Shown piece by piece: positions 14,073 to 18,256 of a stretch of DNA of 18,256 bases (position 1 is its first letter; every line of letters starts with the position of its first letter). The notes beneath the pieces were generated by a model that worked only from the letters and a program-made list of their open reading frames with translations, was not told the DNA's origin and made no database searches. Source of the DNA: DATDPM01 sp041498815 (GTDB lineage: Bacteria; Pseudomonadota; Alphaproteobacteria; DATDPM01); assembly GCA_041498815.1 (NCBI GenBank), contig JBGQJC010000047.1, positions 1-18,256 of the forward strand, in the 5' to 3' direction. Position numbers and translations under genes: made by a program.

Positions 14073-15107
14073 ATGTTTCGGTCTCGCACTCTCTTTGTCT
14101 TAGGCGCAGGCGCAAGCAGGGAGGTCGGTTTGCCCCTGGGAGCGGAGCTAATACAGATCATTGTTCCAAATCTAAAAATCGAATTCGACCAAGGACTGCA
14201 AATCGCCGGTGATAAAGAAGTCTGTAACGCACTGCGCGCGCACACGAAAGACGGCAACATCAATCCTTACCTAGAAGCTGCGTGGCTAATCAGCTCGGGC
14301 GCGCCGCTCGACTACTCCATTGACAGCTTCATTGACAAACACAAGGACAATGAATGCATTCAATTATGTGGCAAGCTTGCAATCACCAACGCAATTATGA
14401 GCGCTGAACGAGGCAGCCTTCTCTACTCAGAGCCACACAACAGAAACAGCAAGCCGCTCCAATTTGATCACCTTGCGAACACATGGTTTGTAAAGTTCTT
14501 CAAAATACTCAGCTATAATGTCGACAGAACTAACATTGACTGCTTATTTGATAACGTCTCAATCATCAATTTCAACTACGACCGATGCGTAGAGCATTTC
14601 CTATTTGAAGCAATTCTTGCTTTATATGGCGTTGAGGAAGGGAAAGCGCAGGAAGTCGCTCACAAACTCAAAATTCTTCGTCCGTACGGCAAAATTGGTC
14701 ACTTGCCATGGGAGGTGACAACCGGGTCGATTCCATTCGGCGGGTTCAAGGGCGATCCCGCAGCACTGTTAAAACTGTCGCAGGGAATCCGAACCTACAC
14801 ACAGCAAATTGAAGAAGCAGATACGCTCGCGGCAATCCGCCAGGAGGTCAATCGAGCAGAGGCGATTGTGTTCTTAGGGTTCGCTTATCACGAACAAAAT
14901 ATGCAACTTATCGCCCCGCCCCATCCCACGGCGGTTAAGCGTATTTATGCCACCGCGTACGGCGTTTCTGGTACAGACCGGGCTATTGTGCATGATTATC
15001 TTTTTAAGCTGTTTGCTCCGCAACGCTCCGATCTCAGACTCGGAATTGCTCTAAAGTGCGCTGCCCTTTTTGACGAATATCAGCGCACTTTAGCAGTACC
15101 GATATGA
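14073..15107 (+). CDS. Stand-alone SIR2-like protein, candidate antiphage NADase
   Basis: SIR2-like domains in defence systems (ThsA, DSR, SIR2-pAgo and others) deplete NAD during infection; true sirtuins deacylate proteins. The 344 residues have the NAD-binding start TLFVLGAGASREVGLPLG (6-23), a SIDSFI motif (82-87), the core INFNYDRCVEHFLFEA (165-180), ILRPYGKIGHLPW (201-213) and VFLGFAYHEQN (266-276). The usual catalytic His-Gly (as in KLHGS) reads Tyr-Gly here, with Arg two residues before Tyr, so activity is uncertain. An in-frame TAG at 14058 fixes the ATG at 14073; its ribosome site is weak. Codon use is AT-rich, unlike its neighbours. A weak stem (CTGCCG 15126-15131, CGGCAG 15141-15146) lies after the stop, without a T-run. 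Confidence 0.75.
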   Translation: MFRSRTLFVLGAGASREVGLPLGAELIQIIVPNLKIEFDQGLQIAGDKEVCNALRAHTKDGNINPYLEAAWLISSGAPLDYSIDSFIDKHKDNECIQLCGKLAITNAIMSAERGSLLYSEPHNRNSKPLQFDHLANTWFVKFFKILSYNVDRTNIDCLFDNVSIINFNYDRCVEHFLFEAILALYGVEEGKAQEVAHKLKILRPYGKIGHLPWEVTTGSIPFGGFKGDPAALLKLSQGIRTYTQQIEEADTLAAIRQEVNRAEAIVFLGFAYHEQNMQLIAPPHPTAVKRIYATAYGVSGTDRAIVHDYLFKLFAPQRSDLRLGIALKCAALFDEYQRTLAVPI

Positions 15108-15178
15108 TGTGGTTCACATTATCACCTGCCGATCCGGCAACGGCAGAGCTTTGCATTGATTCCAAAGAGGTTTGAAGA

Positions 15179-15517
15179 GTGGTCCGCATCGGTCTCTCGT
15201 TTTCGCGCCGGCGCGTCATGCTGTTCGCCGCCCTCGTCGCGCTCGCGCTGTTTTTCCTCTTCGCCGCCCTTCACGCGGCCCTGGTTGTTGCGGTGGTCCC
15301 GCTGCTTGGGGCCGTTTTGGTCTTCGCCGGGTTCATGGCGTGGTATGTGCCGGCGCTGTGCCTCACCTGGACCTCGGCCTTCACCTTCACCGATTTCTGG
15401 GCGACGGCGAACGGCTGGCCGGGGGTCGCCCTGGTGATTCTGTTCTATGCCCTGCCGAGCGCGATCGTCGCCTTCGTCCGGGTCAGCGGCGGTTCGGCGA
15501 AAGGCGACGCGCGTTAA
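15179..15517 (+). CDS. Small predicted three-helix inner-membrane protein of unknown function
   Basis: I do not recognise a function. The 112-residue product has a short basic N-terminus (SFSRRR), then two closely spaced hydrophobic helices (about 13-31 and 34-55) and a third at about 80-101. The loop between the second and third contains LTWTSAFTFTDFWATANGWP, possibly a conserved surface. The GTG start at 15179 is supported by AAAGAGG eight bases upstream; ATG 15218 is a shorter alternative that would cut the basic N-terminus. GC content is back at the genome level, so the gene lies outside the AT-rich insert. It stands 125 bases before the methyltransferase gene and could share a transcript with it. 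Confidence 0.6.
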   Translation: MVRIGLSFSRRRVMLFAALVALALFFLFAALHAALVVAVVPLLGAVLVFAGFMAWYVPALCLTWTSAFTFTDFWATANGWPGVALVILFYALPSAIVAFVRVSGGSAKGDAR

Positions 15518-15642
15518 GTGCCGCCTTGATAACAAGAAGTCCGTTCTCGCCTGGCCCGCGCCTCCGATTATTTTTTCAGCGCCGGCGGCCTTGGCGTCCG
15601 CTACGAGGCCGGTCGCGTCTATGATACGCAAGGAATTCCGCG

Positions 15643-16317
15643 ATGGCTGGGTATTCGGCGGGGACAAGATCGAATATGAAACTCAATCCGCAAGAGCTGC
15701 ACGATATTTCCGGCCGCACGCTGGAACATTACAACCGGCGCGCCGGCGATTTCTGGGAAGGCACGCGCGATCACGACGTCAGCCAGAACATCGCGGCGCT
15801 GTTGCAAGCAATCGAAGGCGAGCCGCCGTTCGCGATCCTCGATTTCGGCTGCGGGCCGGGGCGCGACCTCAAGGCGTTTGCCGGCCTCGGTCACCTCGCG
15901 GTCGGTTTGGAAGGCGCCGCGCGCTTCGCCGCCATGGCGCGGGAATTGAGCGGCTGCGAGGTGTGGCAGCAGGATTTCCTCGAACTAGACCTGCCGGACC
16001 GCCGTTTCGACGGCGTGTTCGCCAACGCCGCGCTGTTTCATGTCCCCGGCCAGGAGTTGCCGCGCGTGTTGCTGGAATTGCGCGAAACCTTGAAACCGCG
16101 CGGCGTGATATTCGCCTCGAATCCCCACGGCGATAACGAGGAAGGCTGGGACCGCGAACGCTACGGCGCCTATCACGATCTCGAAACTTGGCGCCGCTAT
16201 ATGTCGGGTGCCGGATTTATCGAACTCACCCATTATTACCGGCCCGCCGGCCTGCCGCGCGACCAACAGCCCTGGCTGGCGAGCGTCTGGCGCGAGGGTT
16301 CCGGCGCCACGGCTTGA
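15643..16317 (+). CDS. Class I SAM-dependent methyltransferase, substrate unknown
   Basis: The 224-residue protein has the Rossmann SAM-binding motif ILDFGCGPGRDLKAF (65-79), the acidic end of strand 2 in VGLEG (87-91), QQDFLELDLP (109-118) and the post-motif FDGVFANAALFHVP (122-135). A C-terminal block follows (SNPHGDNEEGWDRERYGAYH). These place it among small-molecule class I methyltransferases (Methyltransf_25/11 type), not rRNA or DNA enzymes. The substrate cannot be deduced and neighbours do not help. Two starts compete. ATG 15643 has AAGGA at ideal spacing and was chosen. ATG 15676 (MKLNPQELHDISG) matches how I recall homologues beginning and would remove 11 residues. Confidence 0.82.
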   Translation: MAGYSAGTRSNMKLNPQELHDISGRTLEHYNRRAGDFWEGTRDHDVSQNIAALLQAIEGEPPFAILDFGCGPGRDLKAFAGLGHLAVGLEGAARFAAMARELSGCEVWQQDFLELDLPDRRFDGVFANAALFHVPGQELPRVLLELRETLKPRGVIFASNPHGDNEEGWDRERYGAYHDLETWRRYMSGAGFIELTHYYRPAGLPRDQQPWLASVWREGSGATA

Positions 16318-16446
16318 CGGTTAACCCTTTTGCGGCGGCATCGTCACGTTAACGGGATTTATCAAGGTTAGAGGCGGGGTTCCCGATGGCGGCGGGCTGC
16401 GTTATCAATGGCATAGCGGTATCCGGAGAACCCGGGAAACCGTCCG

Positions 16447-16452
16447 TATAAT
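16447..16452 (+). promoter_or_regulatory. Perfect TATAAT box upstream of the TonB gene
   Basis: TATAAT matches the -10 consensus completely, rare in this GC-rich sequence, but no TTGACA-like box stands at normal spacing, so an activator may be needed. Transcription would begin near 16459, leaving about 130 bases of leader before the favoured tonB start. The 270 bases between the methyltransferase and TonB genes also hold two GTTAAC palindromes (16319-16326 and 16347-16354). No Fur-type box was seen. Confidence 0.4.
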
Positions 16453-16587
16453 CTTAATATGACAAAGCGAGTTGCGGTTTTGTGGCCTAGAATCAATCCC
16501 TTCGGCAAAATTTTCGGCGACGGCCGCAAACCGCCGAAGCTTTTCGGAATCCGTGGCGTTCCGCTCCGCCTTATGGGGCGGCGGGGA

Positions 16588-17451
16588 ATGGATGCGAGAA
16601 TGGCAGGCATGCCGAGCATGCCCGACGAACCCTTGGCGGGCTATCATTCCGCCGAACGCCCCAAACTGGCGCCGCTCTCCGACGATGCCGGGGCCGAACC
16701 GCGCCGCGCTCTCGCTACCGCCGCCGCATTTTTCGTCCACGCCGCAGCGATCGCTCTCGTTCTCGTCAAGCTGCCGATCGCAGAGCCCCCCGCCGAACCG
16801 CCCCCGATCCCGGTCGAGGTCGTGGCCGAGGCGGCGCCGAAACCCGAGGCCCAGGCGAAACCTTCGCCTCAGCCCGAATCATCACCGCAACCGCAAGTGT
16901 CTCGCGAGTCGGGCGGCGATCTAGCACCAGGCCAGGCACCCGTCGCCGCGGTGACGCCAATCGCCCGGCCTGTTCCCAAGCCGCGGCCGCCCGCCCCGGC
17001 GCAGCCCGTGCCCGACCTGTCTTCTCCGGCCGAGCAGTCCACGGTGCCGGTGCCTGCCGAATCTGCGCCACCGCCATCCGAGACGGAGCAAGCCTTGATA
17101 CCGGTGCCGCAGCCCTATCCGCCCCCCGAGGCGTGGCCGGACACGAGCCCGCGGCGCGGCGAAGGCGGCGGCGATCCATACCTCAACGCCGTGCGTGACA
17201 GCGTTCTCCGCCATTTCGTCTATCCGTCCGCGGCGAACTCGGCGCACGTCACCGGTACGGCCCAATATGAGATCACCTTGGACCGCCAGGGACGCCTGCT
17301 TGGGGTGCGCCTCCTGCAGTCGTCGGGCAACGGCATCCTCGATGAGGCCGGCACCGAGTCGATCGAGCACGCGGCACCCTTCGGCCCGCTCCCGTCCGAC
17401 GTCGTCGGCGAGCGAGTCGGATTGGTATTCACCTTTTACATGGGGCTTTAG
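16588..17451 (+). CDS. TonB-family energy transducer
   Basis: TonB proteins span the periplasm to pass proton-motive energy from ExbB-ExbD to outer-membrane receptors. This 287-residue form has a cytoplasmic N-terminus (1-40) and one membrane helix (42-61, AAAFFVHAAAIALVLV) with His51, comparable to the essential His20 of E. coli TonB. A long Pro/Ala/Glu-rich spacer (63-190) and a TonB C-terminal domain (about 200-287; YEITLDRQGRLLGVRLLQSS) follow. The start is uncertain: the frame opens at 16459, but that codon coincides with the likely transcription start. ATG 16588, 16600 and 16609 are all possible, none with an ideal ribosome site. No exbB, exbD or receptor gene is in view, so its client is unknown. 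Confidence 0.83.
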   Translation: MDARMAGMPSMPDEPLAGYHSAERPKLAPLSDDAGAEPRRALATAAAFFVHAAAIALVLVKLPIAEPPAEPPPIPVEVVAEAAPKPEAQAKPSPQPESSPQPQVSRESGGDLAPGQAPVAAVTPIARPVPKPRPPAPAQPVPDLSSPAEQSTVPVPAESAPPPSETEQALIPVPQPYPPPEAWPDTSPRRGEGGGDPYLNAVRDSVLRHFVYPSAANSAHVTGTAQYEITLDRQGRLLGVRLLQSSGNGILDEAGTESIEHAAPFGPLPSDVVGERVGLVFTFYMGL

Positions 17452-17540
17452 CCCCTTTGGCGCGCCATCGGCCGGGATGGCCGCTTCGCGCGGTCAATGC
17501 CCGCGAAAGACACGCCACATTAAAAAGTGACGCGCGCCTT

Positions 17541-17569
17541 ATGGGCCCTGTGCCCCCATTTATTAATTT
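17541..17569 (+). terminator. Possible intrinsic terminator after the TonB gene
   Basis: ATGGG (17541-17545) pairs with CCCAT (17555-17559), and TTATTAATTT follows at 17560-17569. The stem is short and lies 90 bases past the TonB stop. A second weak hairpin (GAAGT 17609-17613 with ACTTC 17619-17623) is flanked by seven A and CTTTT. The 242-base spacer between TonB and the CarS-like gene shows no gene. Confidence 0.35.
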
Positions 17570-17693
17570 GGCGCCGCAGCGCCCCGGCCGGTGAGAAGCA
17601 AAAAAAGAGAAGTGACGGACTTCCTTTTGGCCCGCGCCTCCAGCTGCTAGTTTCGGCGGCGACGCTTGCCGGCGATTGCGATAGGGTTCCGTC

Positions 17694-18182
17694 ATGCACC
17701 CCGTGGCGGTCCTGAAGATTCTTGCTCTTGTGGCGCTGGCGAACAGCGCGCCGGTGATCGCCAAGAAAATCTTCGGCAACCGCTTCGCCTGGCCGCTCGA
17801 CGGCGGGTTGAAACTTCGTGACGGCCGACCGCTGTTCGGTGCCTCCAAAACCATCCGCGGACTGGTACTTGCGGTTCTCGTAACCTCGGCCGCCGCGCCG
17901 CTCGTCGGCCTCGAATGGGAAACCGGCGCCGCGATCGGAACAGCCGCCATGGCCGGCGATCTCTTATCCAGCTTCGCGAAGCGCCGCATGAAGCTTCCGC
18001 CCAGCAGCCAGGCCGTCGGCCTCGATCAGATTCCGGAATCGCTGTTTCCGCTGCTGGCCTGCGCCAAGGCGCTCGCGCTTTCCGGCGCCGATATCGCCGC
18101 CGGGGTTTTGGTATTTTTCATCGGCGAGCTGCTGCTCTCCCGCCTTCTTTATCGGCTCCGCCTTCGCGACCGGCCCTATTGA
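17694..18182 (+). CDS. Bacterial CarS-like (CDP-archaeol synthase family, DUF46) membrane protein
   Basis: In archaea CarS activates unsaturated archaetidic acid with CTP to make CDP-archaeol; it is a distant relative of bacterial CdsA. This 162-residue protein has family marks ANSAPVIAKK (16-25), FAWPLDGGLKLRDGRPLFGASKTIRG (31-56), AGDLLSSFAKRR (87-98) and GLDQIPESLFPL (109-120), with about five hydrophobic segments. The polar motifs probably form the CTP and metal site at the cytoplasmic face. Bacterial members are usually annotated CDP-archaeol synthase, yet bacteria lack archaeol, so the lipid substrate is unknown; a role in making another CDP-activated lipid is inference. The ATG at 17694 has AGGG seven bases upstream. 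The stop lies inside the first copy of the terminal tandem repeat. Confidence 0.82.
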   Translation: MHPVAVLKILALVALANSAPVIAKKIFGNRFAWPLDGGLKLRDGRPLFGASKTIRGLVLAVLVTSAAAPLVGLEWETGAAIGTAAMAGDLLSSFAKRRMKLPPSSQAVGLDQIPESLFPLLACAKALALSGADIAAGVLVFFIGELLLSRLLYRLRLRDRPY

Positions 18183-18256
18183 GGCGCCGCGCTCAGGCGC
18201 AATGCAAATGATGCAGCATTGAGGCGCCGCGCTCAGGCGCAATGCAAATGATGCAG
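18178..18256. repeat. Perfect 40-bp tandem repeat, running off the window
   Basis: Bases 18178-18216 are identical to 18218-18256, a period of 40 with no mismatch; the second copy is cut one base short by the window end. Each unit holds two inverted repeats: GCGCC/GGCGC (18184-18188 with 18196-18200) and AATGC/GCATT (18201-18205 with 18216-18220). The array begins across the CarS-like stop codon. Total copy number is unknown. There are no spacers, so it is not a CRISPR array. Confidence 0.85.

Noticed and set aside
13871..14263. Minus-strand frame of 130 codons between the two accessory genes
   Set aside because: It starts inside the SIR2-like gene and has no motif. A decayed gene end is possible but not supportable from this sequence alone.
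15122..15667. Minus-strand frame of 181 codons opposite the small membrane protein
   Set aside because: Its sequence is polar and low in complexity; the plus-strand frame has hydrophobic helices and a ribosome site.
16319..16354. Two GTTAAC palindromes as a CtrA-type site
   Set aside because: The TTAA cores are 24 bases apart, not the seven of the CtrA consensus.
18202..18209. ATGCAAAT, identical to the eukaryotic octamer motif
   Set aside because: A chance match with no meaning in a bacterial setting; it recurs only because the unit repeats.
18178..18256. CRISPR array at the right edge
   Set aside because: The 40-bp units are directly adjacent with no spacer between them and no cas gene is present.

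Overview
The window reads as an alphaproteobacterial chromosome segment, most likely Rhodospirillales or a relative. The evidence is high GC, tightly packed genes with 1-4 base overlaps, Gram-negative lipid A genes, and an alphaproteobacterial arrangement of pmbA, inositol-phosphatase family gene, msbA, DUF374, waaA and lpxK. The first gene is cut by the left edge. The right edge stops inside a perfect 40-bp tandem repeat, so this may be a complete metagenomic contig.

Left part (1-5806), housekeeping. A leftward run holds a gamma-glutamyl-GABA hydrolase-like amidotransferase, an RsuA/RluB-type pseudouridine synthase and rsmD, all overlapping, behind a promoter that looks leaderless. Divergent from it is tadA (tRNA A34 deaminase), whose stop shares a CTAG with the stop of leftward purD (purine synthesis). 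Divergent from purD are xseA (exonuclease VII large subunit) and an overlapping secreted LytM/M23 protein that has Asn where a key His is expected.

Middle part (5810-12927), leftward envelope and sulfur/peptide genes. pmbA (TldE) and a CysQ-like phosphatase come first. A promoter-like site then precedes msbA, a DUF374 (LpxJ-type) acyltransferase, waaA and lpxK. These four would phosphorylate the lipid A precursor, add Kdo, possibly acylate it, and flip it across the inner membrane.

Accessory part (13021-15120), visibly richer in A+T. A short palindromic repeat is followed by two divergent genes: a HEPN/AbiU2-like protein (leftward) and a stand-alone SIR2-like protein (rightward). Their 282-bp spacer carries a 17-bp inverted repeat over a -10-like box. 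Both families recur in phage-defence loci, so this is the best candidate for an undescribed system. The pairing itself is inference.

Right part (15179-18256), high GC again. It holds a small three-helix membrane protein, a class I methyltransferase, an orphan TonB, a bacterial CarS-like (CDP-archaeol synthase family) membrane protein, and the terminal tandem repeat. No tRNA, rRNA, CRISPR array, transposase or integrase was seen. No gene-free stretch exceeds 300 bases.
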